Below are positions 33,625 to 41,683 of a DNA stretch of 48,090 bases, piece after piece (the first letter of the stretch is position 1; each line of letters opens with the position of its first letter). Source of the DNA: Ensifer sp. IC4062 (GTDB taxonomy: Bacteria > Pseudomonadota > Alphaproteobacteria > Rhizobiales > Rhizobiaceae); contig NZ_JADYVD010000056.1 of the NCBI RefSeq assembly GCF_020193575.1, positions 1 to 48,090 of the forward strand, in the 5' to 3' direction. The translations under genes were made by a program, and so were the position numbers. The notes under the pieces were generated by a model. The model was not told the origin of the DNA. It searched no databases and was given only the letters and a program-made list of their open reading frames with translations.

Positions 33625-33894
33625 TCACGCTTTTACGCCTCTTCCTCCGTGAGGCGGCGTCGCGCGACGACACGCGCGAGAAATTCGCAGCCCACCCGGC
33701 GTGCAAGACCATGGCGCGCGAGGATGCCGAAACGCCGGTGTGGCGTCATTGAAGCAGCGCATGGCTTTCAGACCATTGTGGAACAGCAGGCCGGTGACCT
33801 CGGCACAGGGGCTGCGGGCAAGAATGCGCGCGCACTCCCCCGCAGACAGAAGATCTGGATCGATCAGCTTCCGCATTTTGGCCCGCTCCTCCAA
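33625..33894 (-). pseudogene. Unidentified broken gene in the leader of the uronate operon
   Basis: Behind GGAGGAG at about 33883 is an open frame beginning MRKLIDPDLLSAGECARILA, RSPCAEVTGLLFHNGLKAMR. After about 50 residues the frame turns shadow-like (proline/arginine rich). In another frame a plausible protein tail appears, FGILARHGLARRVGCEFLAR followed by VVARRRLTEEEA and a stop near 33640. I read this as one small gene split by a frameshift, but I do not recognise the family. It could also be a translated leader. Confidence 0.35.
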
Positions 33895-33903
33895 CAGGCT
33901 CAT

Positions 33904-33959
33904 TATGGCTAGAGCTTGTAATGAATAATGTCAACATACAAAGTTTATCAAGTTGTATG
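33904..33959 (-). promoter_or_regulatory. Candidate promoter and GntR operator of the uronate operon
   Basis: An inverted repeat CATACAA (33935-33941) and TTGTATG (33953-33959) with 11 bases between them overlaps the upstream edge of a minus-strand TTGACA (33933-33928). About 17 bases further on is TAGCCATAAT, a weak -10 region. This would drive leftward transcription into the uronate operon with a leader of about 350 nt. GntR regulators of the FadR type bind short A/T-rich palindromes like this. It could also act on the rightward oxidoreductase gene. Confidence 0.45.
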
Positions 33960-34063
33960 ATGAATTTCTTGCGCAGGGACGACCTCCCGTTGTAAAAGAA
34001 CGCGGAAAAAAGCGCATCGGATCAGGCGCATGGTGGGGATTCTTGACTGAAGGACGGACCGAC

Positions 34064-35083
34064 ATGGCAAGGCTGCGCATTGGGCTCATGGGTCTCGGCA
34101 TGGCGTCGGCGCCGCATGCCAAAAGCCTGCTCGACCTCAAAGATAGGGTTGAGGTCGCTGCCGCCTTCAGCCCGACTCCTGCGAGGCGAAAGACGTTTTC
34201 GGAGACCTATGGTTTCCCGAGCTGTGACGCCGCCGAAACCATATTCGGTGACCCGTCGATAGCGGCCGTCATGATCCTGACGCCGCCCAATACCCATCTC
34301 GAATTGGTGCGCGAGGCAGCCAGAGCGGGCAAGCATGTGCTTCTCGAAAAACCGCTTGAGGTCGCATGGGAGAAAGCGGAGGCTCTAGTCGAGACGGCGG
34401 AGCGCGCCGGCATAAAGCTCGGCATCGTGCTCCAGCACCGCTTCCGCGCTGTCAGCGAGGCGCTTGCGAAGCTGATCAATGAGGGGCGCCTCGGCGAGGT
34501 CGTCAGTGCTTCCGCGCGTCTCCACAACTGGCGGCCACAAAGCTATTACGATCAGCCGGGACGCGGCACGCGCGCTCGCGATGGCGGTGGCGTGCTTCTC
34601 ACCCAGGCGATCCACACGCTTGACCTTTTGGTCTCGTTTGCCGGCCTTCCGGAGGAGGTCACAGCCTATGCGGCAACCAGCAAGGTGCACAGCATGGAGA
34701 CCGAAGACCTGGCAATGGCAGCCATCCGTTTCGCAAACGGAGCGATCGGCTCGATAAGTGCTACGACCTGCGCCTACCCCGGTTACCCGGACGAGATCGA
34801 CATCATCGGCACACGCGGCATGGCACGTCTCGGCGGGCGAAGCCTTGCCGCCTTCTTTCACGACGGTACTGAACTATTAATCGAAGACGAAATGGCCGGT
34901 GGTGCCGGCGCCGATCCGATGGCCTTCCCGCACCACCATCATCGTGCGGTCCTTGCCGATTTCCTTGACGCCGTCGATGCTGGACGAGAGCCACGCGTGA
35001 ACGGGCGCGAGGCGTTGAAGGTTCACCGCCTTATCAAGGCGATTCTCTCCGCAGCCGAAAGCAGCCAGCCGCAAGGTCTCTGA
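34064..35083 (+). CDS. Gfo/Idh/MocA-family oxidoreductase
   Basis: 339 residues from MARLRIGLMGLGMASAPHAK, with GAAGGA upstream; an upstream extension with no ribosome binding site is ignored. The Rossmann fold begins GLMGLGMA. HVLLEKPLEVAWEKAEALVE is the conserved E-K-P motif of this family (Lys for catalysis), and GGGVLLTQAIHTLDLLVSF holds the conserved H-x-x-D that completes the active site. Members oxidise or reduce sugar hydroxyls with NAD(P). Divergent from the uronate operon, it may act on a sugar acid, but the substrate is unknown. Confidence 0.88.
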   Translation: MARLRIGLMGLGMASAPHAKSLLDLKDRVEVAAAFSPTPARRKTFSETYGFPSCDAAETIFGDPSIAAVMILTPPNTHLELVREAARAGKHVLLEKPLEVAWEKAEALVETAERAGIKLGIVLQHRFRAVSEALAKLINEGRLGEVVSASARLHNWRPQSYYDQPGRGTRARDGGGVLLTQAIHTLDLLVSFAGLPEEVTAYAATSKVHSMETEDLAMAAIRFANGAIGSISATTCAYPGYPDEIDIIGTRGMARLGGRSLAAFFHDGTELLIEDEMAGGAGADPMAFPHHHHRAVLADFLDAVDAGREPRVNGREALKVHRLIKAILSAAESSQPQGL

Positions 35084-35219
35084 AACAGCTTCCACGCTTC
35101 AGGGTTCAGTCGGCTGGGAACTTCTCCGGGACATCCCTCAGATTATCGGTCACGGTCAAAGCGGCTCGCATCGTGTCGGGAAAGGGCAGCTTCGGCTCGA
35201 GAGTTCCTATGCGAATCGG

Positions 35220-35456
35220 TCAAGGAGCGCGATCGGTAAGGGCGTGGGCTCCCTCCTGTTCGGCGCAATGCGCACAGCAGAAAATCGTGTCGCCCTGCTC
35301 CACACCATGCCCAATTATTCGCACGCCGCAATGCGGGCATGTCGGCGCGAGTTTCTGGATAGCGCACTCGAAACTGTCGAAAGTATAGGTTTTGTCGCCC
35401 AAATTCAGCTGGAAGGCCTTATCATAGTCATTGCCGCACTGGTCGCATCTGGCCAT
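35220..35456 (-). CDS. Small zinc-ribbon/metallothionein-like protein
   Basis: 78 residues with AAGGAGG at good distance before the ATG. The Cys pattern is MARCDQCGNDYDKAFQL (C-x2-C), then a FDSFEC strand, CPHCGVRIIGHGVE (C-x2-C) and FCCAHCAEQEG (C-C-x2-C). It is probably a structural zinc-binding or prokaryotic metallothionein-like protein found widely in soil bacteria. No partner is evident; the next gene leftwards on the opposite strand is the oxidoreductase. Function unknown. Confidence 0.75.
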   Translation of the reverse strand: MARCDQCGNDYDKAFQLNLGDKTYTFDSFECAIQKLAPTCPHCGVRIIGHGVEQGDTIFCCAHCAEQEGAHALTDRAP

Positions 35457-35512
35457 GGTTGTATTCCTCCTTTTCAGTCGGACCAACCTCGAAGGCAGCG
35501 TAAGGTTCCGGC

Positions 35513-36451
35513 TCAAGCCGCATGCTCGATCATGCGGATGACGTCCTCGATACCGCGGGATTGGATACCCAGTTCTTCCAGCCCCGGCAGGTCCTTTGCC
35601 GCGACGTTGTCGAGACGCATGAGATCGACCTGATTGCGCGCCAGGGAGGCGGCGGGAAGAAATTCTGTGGCCGTCGCCAATATGGTCCATACCGCAAATG
35701 GCACGGGTACCGTCCTTGCTCGCACATTAAGTTGCATGGCGATCTCCCGGACGAGTTCCCGATACGAATAAATGCGCGGACCGGCGCACTCGAAAATCGA
35801 AGCATCCGTGGAATTCTGCCCTAAGGCCAAGCGGCTCACGGCCTCCGCCACGTCCTCGACATAGACGGGTTGCAGCCGAGTGCTGCCATCGCCGAACAGC
35901 GGATAGATCGGGAGGAGGCGTACCAGCCTCGCGATCGTTGTGATGAACGCGTCATCGGGTCCAGTCATGACGGCGGGACGGACGATCACCGCCCCCGGAA
36001 ACGCCGCCTTTATCGCCTCCTCGCCGCGGCCCCGGGCGCGAATGTAAGGCGAAAGGGATCTTGCATTCGATCCAATGCCCGAAATCTGGATGAATCTCTC
36101 GACGCCTGCATCCCGTGAAGCGGCCGCCAGATCGGCCGCGGCTTCTACATGGACACGCTCGAAGGTCTGCTCACCGTGCTCGACATAAAGGCTGACCGCG
36201 TTCACAACCGCGCGAGATCCGACCACCGTAGCGGCCATCGAGGACGGATCCATTATGTCCGCCTCGACCTGCTGAGATGGCCTCTTGCCGGACGCGTTAT
36301 CCAACTTGGTCTTGTGCGGATGACGCGAGACGGCACGTACAACGACAGCCTTGTCCAGAAGGCTACTCACGATCCGCCGCCCAAGGAAGCCTGTTCCGCC
36401 GAACACCGTCACGAGGTTCTCATCGGCAGGATCGTTTGGTTGGTTGATCAT
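35513..36451 (-). CDS. NDUFA9-like NAD(P)-binding epimerase (atypical SDR)
   Basis: 312 residues. The N-terminal Rossmann motif is VTVFGGTGFLGRRIVSSLLD, and VNAVSLYVEHGEQTFERVHV followed by RFIQISGIGSNARSLSPYIR is typical of the complex I NDUFA9 subunit/atypical SDR group. AAFPGAVIVRPAVMTGPDDA and the conserved LQPVYVEDVAEAVSRLALGQ follow. Bacterial members are often linked to quinone or coenzyme Q biology. It is separated by 57 bases from the zinc-ribbon gene and probably co-transcribed with it. Confidence 0.82.
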   Translation of the reverse strand: MINQPNDPADENLVTVFGGTGFLGRRIVSSLLDKAVVVRAVSRHPHKTKLDNASGKRPSQQVEADIMDPSSMAATVVGSRAVVNAVSLYVEHGEQTFERVHVEAAADLAAASRDAGVERFIQISGIGSNARSLSPYIRARGRGEEAIKAAFPGAVIVRPAVMTGPDDAFITTIARLVRLLPIYPLFGDGSTRLQPVYVEDVAEAVSRLALGQNSTDASIFECAGPRIYSYRELVREIAMQLNVRARTVPVPFAVWTILATATEFLPAASLARNQVDLMRLDNVAAKDLPGLEELGIQSRGIEDVIRMIEHAA

Positions 36452-36727
36452 CGTGGCTGTCTAGGGTTCAGCGACACGTCGTCGGTAGCGTTCTGCGCGC
36501 GTGACGCCGTTCTCCAACTCAACACTTGTCAGGAGGCGATGTTCCGCGTGTTGGCGAAGATCGGTCTGGGCGCTTCCGCAGGACATCCCAACCACGCCCG
36601 CAAGGCGCTCATGGAATTCCTAAATCGCACTGAGGGCGTTGGTTGACATCTGTGTCCCCTTGGCGGCGAGCAGCACGGCGTTGCCTGTGCGGGATTGGTG
36701 TAGGGGTAGCCCCTCTTTGCGCCAAGC

Positions 36728-37120
36728 TCAGGGATTCCAGCCGCCACTGCCATAGGTGCGCGTGATGATTTCGAGCAAATGGCCGTTCGCGTCTTCGAAA
36801 TAAAGACCCCGTCCACCGTCGTGGTCATTGGTCTGGCCTGGTATTCTCTGGCCAGGATCAGCCCAGTAGCGCAGGTCCCGCTCGCGAATTCGACCGAGGA
36901 TCGCGTCGAATTCAGCGTCGCCGACGAGAAAAGCGTAGTGTTGGCGCAAGATCTCACCTTCGGCATCCATGTAGTCGAGATTGGCGTCGTTGTCAGTCGT
37001 GACCATGTGGAAAGGCCCCCAGCGCCTTGGCGCTGGCAATCCTAGCATGTCGGCCAGGAAATCTGCCGAGGTCTTACTGTCTCGAGCCCACACGATTGTA
37101 TGATTGAAGTGGATGGCCAT
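36728..37120 (-). CDS. VOC (glyoxalase/dioxygenase fold) family protein
   Basis: 130 residues from MAIHFNHTIVWARDSKTSAD, with GAGAGA upstream. It has the two beta-alpha-beta-beta-beta modules: FNHTIVWARDSKTSADFLAD carrying the first metal His, the middle EILRQHYAFLVGDAEFDAIL with a second His, and the final GRGLYFEDANGHLLEIITRT with the Glu ligand. Three possible metal ligands (H, H, E) are therefore in place. The chemistry in this superfamily ranges from glyoxalase to antibiotic resistance, and the substrate cannot be told. Confidence 0.85.
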   Translation of the reverse strand: MAIHFNHTIVWARDSKTSADFLADMLGLPAPRRWGPFHMVTTDNDANLDYMDAEGEILRQHYAFLVGDAEFDAILGRIRERDLRYWADPGQRIPGQTNDHDGGRGLYFEDANGHLLEIITRTYGSGGWNP

Positions 37121-37327
37121 CGCGGTCTCTCGGAACAAGGCGGAGCTTCAAACACGATAGTTTCGGTTAACACCCCCACCTGCCACTTGTTCCGGAGCTC
37201 GGGACAATTTGATCAAACTGGGTAGCCCGCGTTCCCGCACATACCCCGGAGGCGGTATCCCATACTGGAAGCCGACCGCCTGCACTTCAGCACTACGTCG
37301 GAATCGCGGAAGGTCGCTTTCCAAATA

Positions 37328-38224
37328 TCACACGGCGTGGAGCCGTAACGCATCGACCACGACCTTGAATGCTGGGGAGTTCTGGTGTCGGCTTGGATAA
37401 TAGATGTAGTACCCGGCGAAAGGGGGCGACCAGGACTCCAGCAGGGATACCAGGCGCCCCGCCGTGATGTGTTCCTTGACAAGGTCGTCCGGCACATAAC
37501 CTATGCCGTGACCTTTCAGGGCGGCATCGACTATGGAGTAGGAGCTATTGAAGGTTAGTTGCCCGTCGACCCTGACGCGGAGCTCTTGCCCGTCCTTCTC
37601 GAACTCCCAGACATAAAGCCCACCGCTCGTTGTCTGGCGCTGATTGATGCAGTTGTGCTGGATCAGTTCCTGGGGATGCTGCGGTAGCGGGCGATTTGCC
37701 AGATATTCAGGCGACGCGACGGCCAGAAGGCGCCAGTCCGGCCCGATCCGGACCGCGATCATGTCCTTTTCGATGCTCTCGCCGAGGCGAATGCCTGCGT
37801 CAAATCCATCTTCGACGATATTGCGCAAGCCGTTGTCCCGGCTGAGTTCAAGTTTGATGTCGGGATACTGCGAGAGGACCGGCTCCAGTTTGGGCCAGAC
37901 AAGGCTCTCCATAGCGTGGTCAGACAGCGTGATCCTGATCGTGCCGGACGGTTTGTCGCGAAGGGCCGTGAGCGCCGCCAGGTCGTCGCGTATGGCGGAT
38001 ACCCGGGGCGCCAGCGAATGCAGCAAGCGCTCGCCAGCTTCCGTCAATGCAACGCTCCGGGTGGTACGCGCCAGCAGTCTGAGGCCGATGCGCGTTTCCA
38101 GGCGCTTGATCGTGTGACTGAGCGTCGACTGGGTTATGCCGAGCTTGGCAGCCGCCCTCGTGAAACTTCGCTCCTCCGCCACGGCCAGGAACCATAGCAG
38201 GTCATTGAAGTCTTCCTTGGCCAT
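37328..38224 (-). CDS. LysR-family regulator divergent from the molybdenum hydroxylase
   Basis: 298 residues from MAKEDFNDLLWFLAVAEERS; the longer upstream frame has no supporting site. The HTH is classical (SFTRAAAKLGITQSTLSHTI, KRLETRIGLRLLARTTRSVA). The effector domain is the usual two-lobe form with FDAGIRLGESIEKDMIAVRI, a pattern seen in regulators next to reductases and efflux pumps. It is divergent from the hydroxylase operon. A conserved element in the intergenic gap, repeated at the MFS gene, is the likely binding site. Confidence 0.88.
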   Translation of the reverse strand: MAKEDFNDLLWFLAVAEERSFTRAAAKLGITQSTLSHTIKRLETRIGLRLLARTTRSVALTEAGERLLHSLAPRVSAIRDDLAALTALRDKPSGTIRITLSDHAMESLVWPKLEPVLSQYPDIKLELSRDNGLRNIVEDGFDAGIRLGESIEKDMIAVRIGPDWRLLAVASPEYLANRPLPQHPQELIQHNCINQRQTTSGGLYVWEFEKDGQELRVRVDGQLTFNSSYSIVDAALKGHGIGYVPDDLVKEHITAGRLVSLLESWSPPFAGYYIYYPSRHQNSPAFKVVVDALRLHAV

Positions 38225-38263
38225 CACTCCCGGTCCAGATACTCGTTTCCGATTTATGATTGG

Positions 38264-38304
38264 CATCGATAAATGTAAGCGAATTGAGGCTACTAATCCA
38301 TAGG
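38264..38304. promoter_or_regulatory. LysR-regulon element, copy 1 (upstream of the hydroxylase operon)
   Basis: CATCGATAAAT, AAGCGAATT, GGC, CTAAT and CCAT occur in this order with two-base spacers. The same blocks recur at 41579-41620 before the MFS gene. It lies in the divergent gap between the LysR gene and the hydroxylase operon. It is probably the regulator's site combined with promoter elements. Confidence 0.65.
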
Positions 38305-38389
38305 AATTGCTTTTGCTACCGTCGCGCTGAAGCAGTCTCTTTCTATTTCGACACGCGCTTTCGCACAGTCTGCACTTGAGGACACCGCT

Positions 38390-38836
38390 ATGGAACTCAC
38401 CATCAATGGGACGAAACACGAGGTCGATATCGAGCCGGATACGCCGTTACTCTGGGTTCTTCGGGACGAACTCGGGATGACGGGGACCAAATACGGTTGC
38501 GGGCTCGCGCAGTGTGGCGCCTGCACGGTGCTCGTCGACGGCCAGGCGACGCGCTCCTGTGTTACGTCGGTCGAGAGCGTTGCGAGGTCCGAGATCATGA
38601 CCATCGAAGCCATCACGGAAGACACCGTGGGCCAGAAGCTCGTCGAGGCATGGGTTTCCAATCAAGTTCCGCAATGTGGCTACTGCCAGTCGGGCCAGGT
38701 TATGGCGGCAACGGCGCTCTTGAAGCAGAGCCCTCAACCGACCGACGAGGACATCGCCGCTGCGATGGTCAATCTCTGTCGCTGTGGCACCTACAACGCA
38801 ATCGCGGCTGCTGTCCGGCAGGCTGCTGAAGCTTGA
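38390..38836 (+). CDS. Molybdenum hydroxylase 2Fe-2S small subunit (isoquinoline 1-oxidoreductase alpha type)
   Basis: 148 residues with GAGGAC upstream. It has two 2Fe-2S clusters with eight cysteines: C37, C42, C45 and C57 (YGCGLAQCGACTVLVDG, SC) and C96, C99, C130 and C132 (QCGYCQSG, LCRCGTY). The length and sequence fit the small subunit of isoquinoline 1-oxidoreductase or other periplasmic aldehyde/heterocycle hydroxylases. It passes electrons from the molybdopterin subunit to a cytochrome. It is followed 14 bases later by the large subunit gene, then the cytochrome. Confidence 0.92.
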   Translation: MELTINGTKHEVDIEPDTPLLWVLRDELGMTGTKYGCGLAQCGACTVLVDGQATRSCVTSVESVARSEIMTIEAITEDTVGQKLVEAWVSNQVPQCGYCQSGQVMAATALLKQSPQPTDEDIAAAMVNLCRCGTYNAIAAAVRQAAEA

Positions 38837-38850
38837 TTGAGAGGTCCGCC

Positions 38851-41091
38851 ATGAACGACATGTCGCCCATTGCCTCTGAAATCATGACGAGCGTGAACGG
38901 CAAGCCATTCAAGCTGTCGCGGCGCGGCTTTCTCGGCGCCTCGCTCGGTGCGCTCGTGCTCGGCGTCACTCTGCCGGCTGCTCGCGCCAGGGCGCAGGCA
39001 GGCGCTGCAACCATCGCGCCTGGATCCCGAGTTGCTGCGTTTCTGGAGATCCGGCCCGACAGCACCGTCCTGTTCCGCAGCGCCTTCATCGAAGGCGGGC
39101 AGGGCATCTTCACCGCCATGGCCCAGATTGTCGGCGAGGAACTGGATGTCAATCCGGCCAATTTTGTCGTCGAGGGGGCACCTCCCGGCCCTGATTATCT
39201 CCTGACCGGCGGCGGACGGTTTACCGGCGGCAGCATGTCTGTCCGCATGAGTTACGACGCCATGCGCAAGCTCGGCGCCTCCGCACGCCACATGCTGCTT
39301 CAGGCCGCCGCGGCACGGCTGAGCGTACCGGTAGCGGAGTTGTCGACCGAACCGGGGCGCGTTCTGCATAGCGCTTCGGGACGTGCAATTCCATACGGAG
39401 AGATAGCGGATGCGGCCGCCGAGTTGCCTCTCCCGACCGACGTCGTGCTGCGTGATCGTGCTGACTTCCGCTGGATCGGCAAGCCAGTCGCGCGGCTTGA
39501 TGTGCGCGACAAGTCGACCGGGAAGGCCCAGTATACGATCGATCTGAAGGTTGACGGCATGCTCCATGCCGCCGTGCAGCACAGCCCCCGTCTCGGTGGG
39601 GAGCCAGATGTGTTGCAGAATGAAGCCGACGTCCGCGGAATGCCCGGCGTTCATTCCATTCACCGGCTGCCGGGGGCTGTTGCCGCGGTTGCCAACAGCT
39701 GGTGGCGTGCTCGCATGGCAGTCGAAGCTTTGCAGGTGACCTGGACCGAGGCCGCCGGAACAGCGCATGCGATGCCTGCCGATTTCTCCACCGAGGCACA
39801 TAGGGCAAAGTTGAAGGCGACGACCGGCGACGGGGTTGCCTTTGAAGCGGAGGGAGATGCCCAGAGCGCACTCGCAAGTGCTGCGCGCGTGGTGGAGGCG
39901 ACCTATGACGCGCCCTATCTGGCTCATGGACAGCTTGAGCCGCCATCCGCACTTGCGCGTTGGAACGACGATGGTTCGCTCGAGCTCTGGATTCCCAACC
40001 AGGCACCCGAAATGTTTCAGGCCGAGGCTGCGAAGCTGGCAGGTATCGCGCCTGAGAAGGTCCTCATCCATTCGCCGATGCTCGGCGGCTTCTTCGGACG
40101 GCATTTTCTTTATCAAACGGCCAACCCGTTCCCGCAGGCCATCCACCTGGCAAAGGCGGTGAACCGGCCCGTCAAGCTTATCTGGAGCCGCGAGGAGGAG
40201 TTCCTGCGGGACACGCTGCGGCCGATGGCAGCGGTGCGTTTCCGCGCCGGACTGGATGCCAGCGGAATGCCGGTAGCGCTCTCGGCCGTCGCGGTGGGAG
40301 AAGGACCGACGGGCCGCTGGTTCGGGCGTCAGCCGGACAAGGTCGACGGCTCGGCGGTTGAGGGCATTGCCGGCAAGGTCTATGCGATTCCCAACCGGCG
40401 TGTCGGCCAGGTTCACGTAGACGATCCGGCCATCATCGGCTTCTGGCGCTCCGTCGGCCATTCGATGAACGACTTCTTTTACGAGACCTTCTTCGACGAG
40501 ATGGCCGATGCGGGCAGGCAGGATCCTTACGAACTGCGGCATCGCCTGCTGGCCGACAGTCCACGCCACAGGACGTTGCTGGAAGCAGTCGCGAAACTCT
40601 CAGGAGGCTGGCAGCGTGGTCCATTCACGGCGGAGGACGGCACGCGGCGCGCCCGTGGCGTAGCCATGGCCTCACCCTTCGGCAGCGAGGTCGCGACGGT
40701 CGCCGAAGTGTCGTTGCAGCAGGGCGAGATCATTGTCCATGACGTCTGGGTGGCGATCGATCCGGGAAGCATCGTCAATCCCGCAATCATCGATGCCCAG
40801 GTGAACTCGGCCGTAGCGCTCGGCCTTTCTTCCGCTCTCCTCGAGGAGGTCGTCTATGTCGATGGCATGCCGCAGGCGCGCAACTACGACGGCTATCCGA
40901 TCCTGGCGCCCGATCGCATGCCGCGGGTCCATGTGCGGATCGTGGAAAGCGGCGCTCCCATGGGCGGCATTGGCGAACCTGGCGTGCCGGGTGTGCCCCC
41001 GGCCATCGCAAACGCCGTTTCCGTTCTGGTAGGCAAGCGCCTTCGAAGCCTGCCGCTCTCCAAATTCGATCTCAGGGGAGTCGACGGTTGA
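38851..41091 (+). CDS. Molybdopterin-binding large subunit (isoquinoline 1-oxidoreductase beta type)
   Basis: 746 residues from MNDMSPIASEIMTSVNGKPF, preferred over a TTG six codons earlier. A Tat signal, SRRGFLGASLGALVLGVTLP, sends the folded protein across the membrane. The body carries typical hydroxylase blocks: GGRFTGGSMSVRMSYDAMRK, LAHGQLEPPSALARWNDDGS, MLGGFFGRHFLYQ (molybdenum cofactor site), and the C-terminal GGIGEPGVPGVPPAIANAVS with the catalytic Glu. With the 2Fe-2S subunit and cytochrome c it forms a periplasmic dehydrogenase, probably for aldehydes or N-heterocycles. The stop overlaps the cytochrome start. Confidence 0.9.
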   Translation: MNDMSPIASEIMTSVNGKPFKLSRRGFLGASLGALVLGVTLPAARARAQAGAATIAPGSRVAAFLEIRPDSTVLFRSAFIEGGQGIFTAMAQIVGEELDVNPANFVVEGAPPGPDYLLTGGGRFTGGSMSVRMSYDAMRKLGASARHMLLQAAAARLSVPVAELSTEPGRVLHSASGRAIPYGEIADAAAELPLPTDVVLRDRADFRWIGKPVARLDVRDKSTGKAQYTIDLKVDGMLHAAVQHSPRLGGEPDVLQNEADVRGMPGVHSIHRLPGAVAAVANSWWRARMAVEALQVTWTEAAGTAHAMPADFSTEAHRAKLKATTGDGVAFEAEGDAQSALASAARVVEATYDAPYLAHGQLEPPSALARWNDDGSLELWIPNQAPEMFQAEAAKLAGIAPEKVLIHSPMLGGFFGRHFLYQTANPFPQAIHLAKAVNRPVKLIWSREEEFLRDTLRPMAAVRFRAGLDASGMPVALSAVAVGEGPTGRWFGRQPDKVDGSAVEGIAGKVYAIPNRRVGQVHVDDPAIIGFWRSVGHSMNDFFYETFFDEMADAGRQDPYELRHRLLADSPRHRTLLEAVAKLSGGWQRGPFTAEDGTRRARGVAMASPFGSEVATVAEVSLQQGEIIVHDVWVAIDPGSIVNPAIIDAQVNSAVALGLSSALLEEVVYVDGMPQARNYDGYPILAPDRMPRVHVRIVESGAPMGGIGEPGVPGVPPAIANAVSVLVGKRLRSLPLSKFDLRGVDG

Positions 41092-41459
41092 AAAATGTAG
41101 CCATCGTTCTGACTTTTCTCATTGCCGCTGGGGTCGCCACGCCTGCCTTCTCTCAGCAGGCGGACTCCGCGCCGGGCCAGAGGCTGTTTCAGCAACGATG
41201 CGGCGCCTGTCACCAGATCGCCACGCCACGAAACGGCGTCGGACCGAACCTGCAGGGTATCGTCGGCCGAGCCGCCGGCAGCGTCGGAGGCTTCAGGTAT
41301 TCCCCTGCGCTCAAGGACTCCGGCGTCACATGGACCCCCGAGACGCTGGAGACCTTCCTGACCAACCCGACTACGATGGTGCGCGGCACGCGCATGACCC
41401 AGCGCTTCAACAACGCGGACGAGCGGCGCGCGATCATCGAGTTTCTTGGGTCACGTTAG
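41088..41459 (+). CDS. c-type cytochrome, electron acceptor of the molybdenum hydroxylase
   Basis: 123 residues from a TTG that overlaps the previous stop (TTGA), implying coupled translation. The signal peptide MKNVAIVLTFLIAAGVATPA ends at FSQQ. The heme site is CGACHQI (C-x2-C-H), and the distal ligand Met lies in GTRMTQRF. This is a small class I cytochrome c (Cyt552-like) of the size usually found beside isoquinoline/aldehyde oxidoreductase genes. It would accept electrons in the periplasm and pass them to the respiratory chain. Confidence 0.88.
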   Translation: MKNVAIVLTFLIAAGVATPAFSQQADSAPGQRLFQQRCGACHQIATPRNGVGPNLQGIVGRAAGSVGGFRYSPALKDSGVTWTPETLETFLTNPTTMVRGTRMTQRFNNADERRAIIEFLGSR

Positions 41460-41578
41460 CTAGGCCCGGAACCAGCCTTTTCGATGCGGCGGAATCTGCA
41501 GCGGCGCCGCCGCTCGAACTGCAGGCAAGAAGCGTGAACTCTGGGGGCTGCAGCGCGCATCTCCGCACTTATGCCTCA

Positions 41579-41620
41579 CATCGATAAATTCAAGCGAATT
41601 ATGGCGGCTAATGCCATCGG
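41579..41620. promoter_or_regulatory. LysR-regulon element, copy 2 (upstream of the MFS gene)
   Basis: This has the same block order as copy 1 (CATCGATAAAT, AAGCGAATT, GGC, CTAAT, CCAT), with only spacer bases and one extra base changed. It begins 105 bases before the MFS start. It is probably bound by the LysR protein of 37.3-38.2 kb, placing the MFS unit in the same regulon. Confidence 0.65.
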
Positions 41621-41683
41621 TCTCCGGCTGCTACATGGGGGGCGAGGCAAAGCCGAGAGACCTCGAACCTTGCGGATAGACAC

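Noticed and set aside
36452..36727. Possible transposase scrap between the epimerase and VOC genes
   Set aside because: A short open frame is present, but no transposase motif or terminal inverted repeat could be seen.
38791..40569. Minus-strand open frame of 592 codons opposite the hydroxylase large subunit
   Set aside because: Shadow of a strongly supported gene; composition and lack of motifs argue against coding.
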